From positions 44,023,341-44,087,340 of the forward strand of contig NC_081844.1 of assembly GCF_963259705.1 (NCBI RefSeq): a stretch of 64,000 nucleotides of DNA, read 5' to 3'. The notes under the pieces were generated by a model, which was not told where the DNA came from, made no database searches, and saw only the letters and a list, made by a program, of their open reading frames with translations. Position 1 is the stretch's first letter; each line of letters opens with the position of its first letter. This document shows, piece by piece, positions 11,328-22,239 of this stretch. Source of the DNA: Myotis daubentonii (taxonomy: Eukaryota; Chordata; Mammalia; Chiroptera; Vespertilionidae). The position numbers and the translations under genes were made by a program.

Positions 11328-13039
11328 AAAGAGACATTATTTTTTCCATGTCTATGGCTTGGTGGAACACAGCTCAGAAGCACCTTCTAATGCCCGCTCT
11401 GTTCACATTAGATCTTGGAGATGACAGGAAAAAAGCTCTTATCGTTCAATTCTTTTGATTAGTTAAGGGCCTACTCCTGTCTGTGAAAGAAAATGTTGCC
11501 TCTGAAACTCTACAGTGCATTGCCTGGGTTTCAAAATCAACTGTGACTTCCCCAGCTAGTGTGCCTCATATTATGCTGGGGCAATGCACTAAGTAACACA
11601 ATAATAATGTAAATACAATAGTAGTACAAGTAGTTAATGTTAGTCAGCAAATGGGAATATTTCATTCAAGCATCTGTGATTAGTTATACAAACAACCTGA
11701 TACCTATTTCTTCACTCTGACTTTTCTAAAAGATACTACATTTGATTAAGACATTGAAAAATACTAAAAGATATCAGCACTTTAAAGAGAATATAATTTA
11801 GGAGAGATTTTACAATGGTTGTTATTTTATTTTGGCCCATCTCCATCTTTAAGAAATACTATACAGATCTGCCTAATTTTAAGACAACTCTCAGTGGGAT
11901 TATTGAAAATACACATGGTTATGCTGCTGCTGCTGCTGAGTCCCTTTAAGAAGAAAATGGGCACAGACATATATGGAGAAGGCCATGCAATGACAGATGC
12001 AGAGATTGGAGCATTACCATGGCTTATGAAAACCTATATGATTTCATTATGTGTCTTAAACAGGTCTATTGATTTAGCCCCTACTTTTCCATTCTTATTT
12101 CTTACCATTCTTCTTTTGGTCATTCCATTATGTATGCTAATTTTGCTATCTTTGAAACATATAAAGCATGATGCACTTCAGTGCCATTTCAGATATCCTT
12201 TGTTCTAATCATATCTCTGAGAATATCAGCTCTGTAGGGAAGCCTGACCATTCTCATTGACATAACACCTCTAAAATCTCACTAACCCCTTAATTATTTA
12301 TTTTCTGTTTTCTCCACTATCCTACATAAGTACAGGAGTTTTATTTTTAGTTTAATGTCATCCCTGGAACTTAGAGTGGTGTTTGTTACTTAGTTGCTTC
12401 TCATTAATTATTTGAGGAAGAAAAAACATCTTCCTCAAATAGATAAGTTGAGTATGGATTTGTCATGTGAAATAGGTCAAATTGACCTGATAAGAAGTCA
12501 GTCTGCAATATCAAGTTTGCAATTTAGAGCATTATAAAAGATGCTAAACAAAATATTTTAATTCTCACAGTTCAACTGGGTTAAGGGGCATGAGACCTGA
12601 TTCTGTCAGAGACAAAATTTGGGGCATGTTGTTATTAGGGAATTTTTTTCTTAACTGATTATAATTTAAAAAACAAACATGAAGAATACATTATTGCCCT
12701 TTAACTCTGCTGGTTTTTTGTTTGTTTGTTTGTTTTACTGATTTGAATATTACTGCAGCAACTTTTATCTTGGGAGTATCAGGGAAATGTCAAGAAAATT
12801 GCAGTCCTGACATTGTTTTAAACTGCTGGACCAACTCCCAAACTTTCTACCAATAGATTTCTTGCAATATGAGATAAATAATCCCATACTTGTTTAAGCT
12901 ACAATAATTCAGTTTTTGGTTATTTACCTTTAAAGTAATTCCTAACTGACAAAGCAAGATTGATTCTTTGCTCAATTCCTTCAAGCTCTATTTGAGCTAC
13001 TAAACATGTCTGTAGAAATATTAATTTCCATACTCACGT
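11328..13039. other. Unassigned interval with a short perfect hairpin
   Basis: AT-rich and without recognisable genes. A 13-bp perfect inverted repeat with a 7-base loop is at 12409-12441. A short CTG run is at 11920-11938. The 129-codon frame at 11819-12208 is hydrophobic, low-complexity translation with no domain. Confidence 0.4.
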
Positions 13040-13545
13040 TTCTTAACCTTTATATGCCTGTTTCCTATTTAATTTATAAGTTATCTCCATCTTTCCACAT
13101 CCAATGGTCAATTTTTAGTATTTATCTTAATTGGCATCACAGGAGCATTTAGCAATGTTATCTCCTTCATGCTAAAATACATACTGATTTGACTTTTTCA
13201 TATTTTAACTTCTAAGTAACTGGCTATTCTTTCCTAATGCCCTCTGCTGAATTCACTTACCAACTTCTAATGTTTGAGTGCCCCAAGACTCTGCATTCTG
13301 GTTTCTTCTCTTTATTATCTATGATCTCTTCCTTGGTAATCTCTTCTCCTCCCATGCCTTTAAATACTATAGGGTAATGATTGCAAATTTTTATCTTCAT
13401 ATTTTACCTTTGGACTCTAGTTGTCTATGTTCAGATTACCCACTGAGCTTCTTGTCTTGAATGTCTCAATAGCTTTTACAAATTAGAGGAAATGTTTTAA
13501 TTTCACCCTTCATCCATATCTTTCTTTTTTATGTCATAATATGGT
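13040..13545 (+). mobile_element. L2 (LINE-2) fragment, ancient
   Basis: Resembles the L2 ORF2/3' region: CTTCTAATGTTTGAGTGCCC, CTGGTTTCTTCTCTTTATTA, CTCCCATGCCTTTAAATACT and a following TTGGACTCTAG...CACTGAGCTTCTTG stretch appear in L2 order. Strongly diverged; edges approximate. Confidence 0.65.
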
Positions 13546-14089
13546 CCCATTATTACCACAGTTGCTCTAACCTAAAACTTGTCAGTCAAATCGGGGAAGG
13601 TCTTTTTTTTTCTCATTCTCACACCTGTATCAGTAAATTTGTATTTATTTTAAAATTATATTTCATGTCCTATACTTATTATTTCTGTTACTATCTGGGA
13701 CTGACCAGCAAACCCTGAGTGACACACATTTCTGTGAAAGAGGGCTAAAGGGCTGCTTGGCTATAGGGACCAAATAGCCCTGTTTGCCTGCCTCCTTAGG
13801 CTTTTATTGTAACAACAGCTTGAACTAAAATTAACCTCTAGATATAATCAGTAGGGTAAGTATCCTTGAGAAAGCACGTGCTTCTACAAGGTCGGATCTA
13901 AAGACTAAACATAGAGATTCCAGTAAAACACCCAAGGGCTCAGACTTGTTTGGAAAATTCAAGGCAGGGGCTGCTGCCTTCAGCAAGGTCCCCCTAGAGG
14001 CCCCAGACCTTTTGGGGAATCCTTCTTACAGACTTTCCAACCAAGTCCCATGCTTCCCCACAACTAACAACACCTCAGTTCAAGACATC
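13546..14089. other. Unassigned insert between L2 pieces
   Basis: Separates two L2 segments in the same orientation, so part of it may be a later insertion. I could not recognise its family. The 116-codon frame starting at 13946 runs into L2 sequence and is not a gene. Confidence 0.35.
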
Positions 14090-14610
14090 TTTCATCTGAG
14101 CAACCGAAAATGCCATCTGAGTCTATCTTGTCTTCTACAGTCCATTCTCTACAGAGAAGCAGTGATAAACAGATTAAAAGATAAATCAGATTATTGCTCT
14201 TTTTTTGCTCAAAACCCTCCAATGAGAGTTTATCATCATAAATTTCCTATGATAGCCAAATCTTCTACATGGCCTACCATGCCCTACATAGTTTGAGACT
14301 TGCGTCCTTTCTCAGTCTCATCTGTTACCACTCTTCACTTCATAGAGATTGGCATGGTGTTCCTAGAATACTTGATTTAAAAAATATATTATCTTAAGGC
14401 CATTCACTTGCTTCTCTTTTGACCTAGGACAATCATGCCACAAATTCTTCTATCTGACATTTAATTTAGTTTTCTATCCAAAAGTCATCTGCTTAGAAAG
14501 GTTGTTATGACTAACCTAATTGAAATAACAATCCAAGTTCACTCCCTAACCATGTACCCTGCTTTGAATTTTGCAAAGATGCTGTCAACTAAACTAAATT
14601 CTGTCATAGT
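14090..14610 (+). mobile_element. L2 (LINE-2) 3' end, ancient
   Basis: Follows the L2 3' layout: AGTCCATTCTCTACAGAGAA, AAATCAGATTATTGCTC, CTCAAAACCCTCCAATGAGA, ATGGCCTACCATGCCCTACA. Same orientation as the piece at 13040-13545. Confidence 0.65.
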
Positions 14611-14704
14611 ACTTGTTTTTTGAAAGGCCAATTGTTAAGATAATTTCTGAATGAAAACTCATAGCTTTAGTCTTTTTTCTTTGGTACACGTTATTGATAT
14701 AGCA

Positions 14705-15245
14705 TTTTTGGACTGGAACCTGGATTCTTTGTCCACTGGAGTCAAAGAATGAATCCACAGACAGAGGGTAGTATTGCAAAGGTGGAGATTTATTGAAGAA
14801 CAAGTACAGACTCCCACGTGGGGATGAAAAGTCCCACAGAATGGACTCCTATGTGGGGAGGGGGAAGAGTCCCACTCACTTCCTGTTTCCATGGTTTATA
14901 AAGGCTATAGTCCCTGTGTCCTGATATCCCCTCTGATTGGTCAATATTCCTTTTCGAATTGGTTATTATAGTGACTCCTGAGGCCCTCCTCCCTCATTGT
15001 CCTCCTGTTCCTTCTGGGCTTTCTTCCTTCTTTTGTAAAATAGACCTTTTATGTCTACTTCCATTTCCCTTGTCCTATGGAAATATACCAGTTGCTTCTT
15101 CCTTGTCTTATGGAAATGTAACTGCACCTGGTTTCCTTGTGTTATGGAAATGTACCTTCTCCCCATCTGTAGCCCTATGTTTTCTTCCATGGACCCCAAC
15201 TCTAAAAATTCCCTAAACCTGCCTATGTTCCCCTAAAATTCCTGT
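14705..15245 (-). mobile_element. LTR-like block (endogenous retrovirus), antisense
   Basis: On the reverse strand an AATAAA signal lies within CTTCAATAAATCTCCACC (near 14790). It is followed by a short R-U5-like segment ending near GGTTCCAGTCC, the usual order of a class I LTR. The upstream part (15064-15162) holds three near-identical repeats of about 34 bp, each with CTTATGGAAATGTA on the forward strand, reminiscent of U3 enhancer repeats. Exact TG...CA ends and a target duplication were not found. No retroviral gene is present. Confidence 0.5.
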
Positions 15246-15631
15246 TTCGTTATCATAGGCACTAAAACTCTGATGATTTGTGTGAAGTTTTTTTGCTTCT
15301 TGTGTTTGTGTTACAGAATTTGCAAATTTCTTTCATGCACAATATTTCTTAATAACCCATGAAAAGAATGGTTTTACCTATCTGAGGAGAGAGGGAAAGA
15401 CAAATCTGATGAGGGGATGGATCATTTGTTCCTGGTTGCTTTAAATTATAGTCCAAAGCATTTGCATTGGTACACACAACCATAACCTTCATTCTATGTA
15501 CTTTCCTAGATATTTCTAGTGCCTGTAACAGATTACTCAGTCAAAAAGCATTGATTGCAAATATAAAAACAAAAATAAAAACCAAGTAGATAAGATGCTT
15601 TGTTGTTCTGTTCTAGACTTAAGGAAACTGG

Positions 15632-16530
15632 TGTTGTTGTAATATACCCCACAAATCACAGAAGGACGCCTCAAGAAGTCGAATTAAAGAGTCACATTTA
15701 TTGCAATCCGGGACTATGAGGGGCCATTCCCCAAATCTCATAGCAACAAGGTGGTCACAGCTCCAAAGTTAAATAGGCAAAAATCACAAGGTATTGATTA
15801 CATCCCAGGGTTTGGAATGAGGAACTTGGCTCACAAAAAGCAGTTTACAGAAGCAGAATTAAGCATGTTAATTACAGTTTTGGGTCTCGGGGTCACTGAA
15901 TTGACAGAAACACCTTATCTAGAGCCCCCAGGTCTTGAGACGATGGGGTTGCAAGGAACTCATTCTCCAGCAGGGGTGGGCAAACTTTTTGACTCGAGGG
16001 CCACAATGGGTTCTTAAACTGGAGGGCCACAATGGGTCCTTAAACTGGACCGAAGGGCCAGAACAAAAGCATGGATGGAGTGTTTGTGTGAACTAATATA
16101 AATTCAAAGTAAACATCATTACATAAAAGGGTACGGTCTCTTTTTTTTTTTTTAGTTTTATTCATTTCAAACGGCCGGATTGGGCCTGCCGGCCGTAGTT
16201 TGCCCACGGCTGTTCTAGAGCCATCGAGGTAATTTAGAGTAATTGTCCTGGTCTTGGAACCACTGAGTCAACTGGAACACATTATCTGGAACCCTCGGAT
16301 CTTGGGATAATTGTGTTGTCCTGTTTCCCAGGTACAGAAGAATATGCTTCGATAACCAGTAAGATCACAATCAATGGAATAGTCAAGTTACAATCAATAA
16401 GGCATTCAATCGAATGGGATGACTTATACAATTTAGAAAATCAAAGTAACCTGTCCATTGTTAAACAAAGCAAATAGGTACCATACTTCAGTGTAAGAGG
16501 TGATTTCCACAGGCTAAAGAGCAACAGTTC
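15632..16530 (-). mobile_element. LTR-like block, antisense, split by a hAT element
   Basis: The left edge TGTTGTTGTAATATACCCC is a plausible reversed LTR end. A reverse-strand AATAAA lies in TTGCAATAAATGTGACTC near 15700. The block contains a diverged direct repeat (about 15873-15970 against 16229-16331), each unit having CACTGA, ACA..TTATCT and TCTTG..A landmarks. A hAT MITE interrupts it. The right edge is uncertain and no coding region is seen. Confidence 0.4.
15963..16220 (+). mobile_element. Non-autonomous hAT MITE
   Basis: Element 15971-16212, from CAGGGGTGGGCAAACTTTTT to TAGTTTGCCCACGGCTG, matching the copies at 18539, 42735 and 57574. Imperfect 8-bp target duplication TTCTCCAG / TTCTAGAG. 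It carries a private 26-bp tandem duplication of GAGGGCCACAATGGG..CTTAAACTG near 15997-16048. Confidence 0.88.
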
Positions 16531-17389
16531 AGCTGCCTCAAATAAATCTCACTTGTCTATTCTCTTCATCTCAATACTATATTGCTACTTCTCACAGTGT
16601 ATGTGTGTGCGTGAGGTGGAGAAATAGGATGGGGGGAGGGGACAGAAAATGACTCAAGAAACCCCAGAGGGGGGAAAGAAAAGGTGATATATTCAGTCCT
16701 TTTGAAATAATCCAAATGCTAATGTCCTCATTTGGTCTTAGCTTGAAAATCTAGGATGACTTTTTCAAACCAATTTCCTACATTGCATTGGCAATCAAGT
16801 ACTTAGCTATAGCATGCTGTGAATCCAAATGGGAACATCTAAACTAAAATGGCACACATTTTAACATTATTCCACCTGACAAGTCTCTCTTCAGAATCAG
16901 AGTAAACCAGGATTTTATTGAACAGAGAGCCTGCATGAAAGTGATATGTTGGAATCTTTTACTTTAGCTTTTGCTTTGCTTAAAATGCCCTCTGTTCTAT
17001 AATGGAAGTAATATAAAGTCACATCCTTTCAATATAGATAATATTCAGGTTTATTTTTCTTCTACGAAAAAGAGGGTCTGCAGTTTCATGCCGGCGATCA
17101 CATCTGTGAACAATCACCAAGCAAATCTGTTTCTCTGTACATCTCCATTGAAAGTGTGGAGATTACTAGATTTTACTGACTATAAAAACCATCTTGTTGG
17201 AATTATAGTTTGTCCACAAAGCTCTACCACTGACAGGTAGATGAGTACTGTCTAAATGGAAGAGCACAATTAGATATCAATGCTTATGATTTCCGAACCA
17301 CGTGCATATTCTTAGAGTAACTCCTGCTGTTACTGGCCATGTTGGCTTTTGGTCCTTGAGTTCAGCAAAGAAAGAATTCAGAGTCAAGA
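16531..17389. other. Unassigned interval
   Basis: No gene or repeat recognised. The 89-codon frame at 16971-17240 has no recognisable domain. Confidence 0.35.
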
Positions 17390-17615
17390 CTCTAGCACAG
17401 CGGTTCTCAACCTGTGGGTCGCGACCCCTTTGGCGGTTGAATGACCCTTTCACAGGGGTCACCTAAGACCATCCTGCATATCAGATATTTACATTACAAT
17501 TCCAACAGTAGCAACATTACAGTTATGAAGTAGCAACGAAAATAATTTTATGGTTGGTCACAACATGAGGAACTGTATTTAAAGGACCAGAAGGTTGAGA
17601 ACCACTGCTCTAGCA
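17390..17615 (+). mobile_element. SPIN-type hAT MITE, complete, 8-bp TSD
   Basis: Element 17398-17607. The left terminus CAGCGGTTCTCAACCTGTGG with GGTCGCGACCCC is the signature of SPIN elements. The right end GGTTGAGAACCACTG is the inverted repeat. Perfect target duplication CTCTAGCA at 17390-17397 and 17608-17615. SPIN transposons are known from vesper bats and several unrelated tetrapods and were proposed to have moved horizontally. No transposase is present. Confidence 0.94.
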
Positions 17616-17848
17616 CAAGGTGAAGTTTATTTAGCATGTGAAAGTACACTCAAAGAGAAGAATGGAGCGGGCTTTTTAGAGAGCTGCCTTGGCCTTTTAG
17701 AAAGAAGTCACAGAGGCAGAAGTGAGCCAGCTGGACTGTGTGGATATAGGTAAGAGAAGGTCCCTTAGAAAAAGGTTCGTGCTGTTATCCCAGGCTGAGC
17801 TGCTGCTAGACGCTGCTTCCCTGGTTGCAAGTCTCATGGGGACCCTTA

Positions 17849-18478
17849 GGGCTATGGACGAAAGGGCCACATGCTAATCTGACAAGCTCCAAGAAGGCAT
17901 GCATGGCAGTCTTGGAAACTCAAAGACCTAAAATAACCATAAAGGATGGTGTGAAATTAAGCTTTAACTGGAAGCAGTTATGGTGGGTAGTCACCTCCTA
18001 GGCCAATATCTTCACTGACAAGGTCAACCTTTACCTTAACTGAGCCTATCTGTCTTTTTGCATCTGTGATAACATATCCTTGAAATGTCAGGGTAACTTG
18101 TACCTTCCCTTTTTCCAGACCCCTTGTGGCACAACCTAATGTGCCTGGGCTCCATGACAGATACCACATATTCCTTCATAGTTATTGTTATTATGTTAAT
18201 TGTTGACTGTTATGTGTCCATATTACTCTTTATCCAATCCAAGAGGTTTCCCCACTTTGCTTTCTCCCATCTTTCTAATCTAGTACCAGTGGATTTCATA
18301 TAATCCATCTACATCCCCTCCTTTGATTGTAATGTGTAAAAATAGATGAAAAACTGCCATTCTCTGGAGCATTAGCCCAATCCATTGAGGTTCTACTTCC
18401 CAGCAATTGTCGACAGTTTGGCTCAAATAAATTCACAAAAATTCTTTGCAGATTTGAATGTTTTTATGTTAATAGGGC
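17849..18478 (+). mobile_element. Solo LTR, ERV family A, copy 1
   Basis: LTR 17853-18474 (TATGGACGAAAGGG...ATGTTAATA) flanked by GGGC on both sides (17849-17852, 18475-18478), the 4-bp duplication size of class I ERVs. It shares full-length similarity with 19773-21451 (sense, interrupted) and 38681-39330 (antisense). Polyadenylation signal AATAAA at about 18426. No internal viral sequence adjoins it, so it is a solo LTR. The small antisense frame at 17978-18169 is incidental. Confidence 0.82.
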
Positions 18479-18530
18479 TTAGAATAAAGTAAGTGAATAT
18501 ATATGTATGAAGAAAGAAGGTGCAGGCATG

Positions 18531-18760
18531 TTCTAGGCCAGCCGTGGGCCAACTACGGCCTGTGGGCCGGATCCGGCCCATTTGAAATGAATAAAACTAT
18601 TGAAAAAAAAGGCCGTACCCTTTTATGTAATGATGTTTACTTTGAATTTATATTAGTTCACACAAACACTCCATCCATGCTTTTGTTCCGGCCCTCTGGT
18701 CCAGTTTAAGAACCCATTGTGGCCCTCGAGTCAAAAAGTTTGCCCACCCCTGTTCTAGGC
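18531..18760 (-). mobile_element. Non-autonomous hAT MITE, complete, 8-bp TSD
   Basis: Element 18539-18752 (CAGCCGTGGGCC... to ...TTTGCCCACCCCTG), the reverse orientation of the 15971 family. Perfect target duplication TTCTAGGC at both ends. The 68-codon frame within is incidental. Confidence 0.93.
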
Positions 18761-18955
18761 TGTGGTTGGCAAACTGCGGCTCGCGAGCACATGCAGCTCT
18801 TTGGCCCCTTGAGTGTGGCTCTTCCTAAGCCTTAGGAGTACCCTAATTAAGTTAATAAGAATGTTTAAGTTTAAAAAATTTGGCTCTCAAAAGAAATTGT
18901 ACTTTTTGTACTGTTGATATCTGGCTCTGTTGACTAATGAGTTTGCCGACCACTG
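18760..18955. mobile_element. Second hAT-like MITE, different family
   Basis: Left end CTGTGGTTGGCAAACTGCGG; right end GAGTTTGCCGACCACTG, whose complement CAGTGGTCGGCAAACTC matches the left with few mismatches. It lies directly beside the previous hAT, whose target site overlaps this element's left edge. No clean target duplication was found. Confidence 0.7.
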
Positions 18956-19772
18956 TAGGGAGATACCTCGTGCCCAGTCATTTGCCTTAAGAGTTTTTTC
19001 CTGTTCTCTAGGGGAGCTTTCAGGGGAGGATCTCAATAGATGTATATCAGCTTTCCAGGTGTGTCCTTTCATATACTAATTCATCAAAATGAGCATATAG
19101 GGTCAGGGTCGTGGTCTGTACAGATTGGTCAGCCCTGGCATAGGGGGCCATTGATCATTGCATCTGGTCCTGATGTCAGTCATAGTATCATTGTCTGGTT
19201 CCATTGCTTTTCTGGGCCGGGAGATGAAACCCAACTGAGGCCTAGATGTTATGGTTTGACCAAAACCATCTCTGTGGTCAACAGACCTGAGGCTGTGTTC
19301 CCAAGTTGATTTGATGCTGATCAGAAACTCATTGTCGTTAGGGCTTAATTCTTAAGGGAATGGTCATTGCAAGGGACAAGGAAGAAGGAGGGCCAGTTTG
19401 AATCAGCCATCTGCCTCAATTTCCCCATTACACTTGCCAAGAAATTTTCCTAGCTTCTTACTCTCCTGCCTTACTGCTATTATGTCACAAATACCAGCAA
19501 ATTATTTGCAGGACATAATGACAAAAAGGTATTTTACAATACTATAAGGAAAACATCAAACTAATTCCAGCTTACTCCATTTATTTTACATGCATAAGTA
19601 TGCTCAGTTTAGTAAAGCATTTAGAGTTATTCCAAAAATACCAAATGACTTTTTTAGATAGGACTAATAAAGCAAATTAGAGTTTACATGAAGAAAGTAG
19701 AAAACACTAAAATATAATTATGCTTACAACAGTTTTTTAAAGAATTTAATAATGTAAAATTAGAGAATAGAG
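18956..19772. other. Unassigned interval between two family-A LTRs
   Basis: Not recognisably retroviral. Because each flanking LTR has its own short flanking repeat, I do not treat this as a provirus interior. The 89-codon frame at 19040-19309 has no recognised domain. Confidence 0.4.
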
Positions 19773-20210
19773 TGTAGGTGAAAAAGGGGCCACATATAAA
19801 ACCTGACAAGCTCAGGGAAGGCCTGTGTGGTGGGCCTTACAGACTGAGACCTAAAGTAACCATATAGGATGGTCTGAAATTAAACTTCCTAACTAAAAGC
19901 GGGTCATGGCAGGTAGTTATGTCCTAGGCCAGTATCTTCCTTACAAAGGTCATTACTTAACTGAGCCTGTCTATTAACTTTGTGCATCTACAATAACATG
20001 CTCTTGGAATGTCAAGTAGTTTCCTTTTTCCAAAACCCCCAGAACACAATCACTGCACCAGTTCAGGGATCCTCATTGTTATTATGTTAATTGTAACCAA
20101 TGTAAAACAAATATGTGTGTATTAGTTTTACTTTTTATCCAACCCCACAGGCTTCCCCGCTTTGCTTTCTGCTGCCTCCCGAATCTATCACCTGTGAATT
20201 TCATGTAACT

Positions 20211-21294
20211 CCTTTATGCAAGCATGTCAAACTCAAAGGCTAACACGGGCCATTATAATCAACATGGTTTAAGTTTATGTGGGCTGCAAAAAGACAAAAG
20301 CTTCAATTTTCATAGAAATGTAGGTTTATTTCGATAGAGACACGCTGAATACAAAGGGCTGAAATAAATGAGTAATCGTTAACATAAAATAATAGAACAT
20401 TTAAATAAAAATTAATATTTTTCCTTGAACATTAACTTACCAGACACTGAATAACTGCACAAATTATTAAGAGTAATGCAAATAACCTATTTCTTTGGTT
20501 CTCTGAAAGCGAAATATTTCCTGTTGCTCACACCAAACAAGTCAGCCCAAGACTAATGATGTGGCAATAGGCTGCTAAAATATTTGCTGCTAGTATTAGT
20601 GGAGAGAAATGGTGTGCCTATGCTTAAGGTGTGTAAGGGAAATAAATGCAACATGATTATAGTAATCAGTCATTAGTGAATGTTGTAGTTCGTTATTAAT
20701 AACTAGAGGCCTGGCACACAAAATTCATGCATGAGTAAGGTCCCTAGGCCTGGCCTGCAGTCAGGGCCATCTTCCCCGGCTGCCAGTAGCAGGCCCTGCC
20801 CCCTGCTGCCCCCAACCCCCGGTTTCCCATTCACTATTGGGCAATCAGGGCCTGCTGGCCTGGGGGAGGGACTGAGAGGTTGGCCTACCCACTCACTGGC
20901 CTCACCCCCCGCCACGGGTCGCCCTCTGTGTGTGGGGCACCAGTGGGGCAGGGGCCTTGGCCTGGCGCCGCCTACATCTGCCACCCCCACCCCTGGTTTC
21001 CTATTCCCCATTGGGCAATCAGGGCCTGCGGGCTGGGGACAGCTCCTGTGTTGAGTGTCTTCCCTCCTGGTGGCCAGTGTGTGTCATAGCAACTGGTCAT
21101 TCTGCAGTTCGGTTAATTTGCATACTACCCTTTTATTATATGGGATTATGTATAACAGAATATTGTAAAAATTAAGTTACAAAATTTTTATTAAAATGTT
21201 CCTTACATATTGTTATATTGGCTGGGCTGCAAAAATATTCATTGTGGGCTGCATGTGGCCCACAGGCTGTGAGTTTAACATGCTTCCTTTTATA
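20211..21294. mobile_element. hAT-like non-autonomous element, interrupted by a Helitron
   Basis: Element 20219-21286. Left end CAAGCATGTCAAACTCAAAG; right end GAGTTTAACATGCTTC is its imperfect inverted repeat. Imperfect 8-bp target duplication CCTTTATG / CTTTTATA. Without the Helitron it is about 625 bp. An antisense copy at 37277-37876 shares both ends and the interior, supporting a family. No transposase frame is readable. Confidence 0.75.
20703..21145 (-). mobile_element. Non-autonomous Helitron, complete, antisense, nested
   Basis: CTAGAGGCCTGGCACACAAA at the left and CCCTTTTATTATATGGGA at the right, between A20702 and T21146. GC-rich interior. The overlapping frames of 69-107 codons on both strands are GC-rich non-coding artefacts. 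Confidence 0.87.
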
Positions 21295-21507
21295 CCTCCT
21301 CCTTTCATTGTAATCTTTAAATAACATGCAAAATGGCCATTTTCTGGAGCATTTTCTGAATCCATTGAGATTTTACTTTCTGGTAAATGTCGTCAATTTG
21401 GCTCAAAAAAACAAAAATTATCTACAGGTTTGGATATTTCTTATGTCAACAGGAGCCAAAAACAGCAATGGAACAATCATATATGTAAGTGTAATATTAT
21501 ATTAGTA

Positions 21508-21737
21508 CTGTGCACCGGTGGGGACCCTGGGCCTGGCCTGTGGTGATTGGGTTGAAACCAGCAGTCCAACATCCCCTGTGGGGTCCCGTAGTGCAAGAGG
21601 GCACTCTGCAAATTGCTGTCGCTTGGCAGCTCCTGCGTTGAGCTTCTGCCCCCTGGTGGTCAGTGTGCATCATAGCTACCGGCCAGTCGCCTGGTCGGCT
21701 GGTCAGCCGGTCAGCCGGTAGCTTAGGCTTTTATAGA
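21508..21737 (-). mobile_element. Helitron, short antisense copy with degraded 3' end
   Basis: Begins at CTGTGCACCGGTGGGGACC (the CTAG end and hairpin partly lost) and ends GCTTAGGCTTTTATAGA, a reversed Helitron 5' end. Interior has GCTCCTGCGTTGAGC and CCCCCTGGTGGTCAGTG shared with the others. It is flanked by an imperfect 24-bp direct repeat (21481-21504 and 21740-21763), which Helitrons normally do not make. Confidence 0.75.
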
Positions 21738-22239
21738 TAATATGTAAGTATAATATTATGTTAATATTAATGTCACCAGCAGTCATCTGTCTGTATGGCC
21801 CCCAAACTTCTAACTTTCCTCTCATCCCACATGTGAACACCTCCCAGGGCTTATAGTTCTACTAATTCTTTCTTGTTCTAATTTCTTCCACTCCTTGTTT
21901 TTGTTTTTTTTCCCATCACTGGTTTTCTGCATTTGTGATTAATCTCTTCTCTCTGCCCTGTACCAACACAAGACTAGACAGAATTTTTGTATTTAATTTA
22001 TAGAAATCAATAACCATTGTGAATCAGTTGTATGCTTTGGAAAGTTTTACTAGAAGAGTGGAGGTAATAGTGAAGATAGTGCCACAGGAACACAGACTAG
22101 CAGAACACAGAGAATGAAGTAAAGAGGTTAGAATTAAATATTGGATTTGATTCTTTTCAATGCCCTCGATTAACATCAGCATCCAGAATTTCACTCTCCT
22201 GGGCTGTGTTTTTCTTTGCTCTTGTTGAGTTGATAGATG

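Larger units (their letters stand above)
19769..21455 (+). mobile_element. Solo LTR, ERV family A, copy 2, split by a hAT that holds a Helitron
   Basis: LTR starts TGTAGGTGAAAAAGGGGCC at 19773 and ends TTCTTATGTCAACA at 21451, colinear with copy 1 and copy 3 apart from the insertion at 20219-21286. Flanks AGAG / GGAG give an imperfect 4-bp duplication. The Helitron inside the hAT makes this a three-level nest. Confidence 0.78.

Noticed and set aside
11819..12208. 129-codon hydrophobic frame
   Set aside because: No signal, domain or homology recognised; composition follows the AT-rich background.
17853..21451. Possibility that LTR copies 1 and 2 bound a provirus
   Set aside because: Copy 1 has its own 4-bp duplication GGGC on both sides and the 1.3 kb between shows no retroviral coding remnants.
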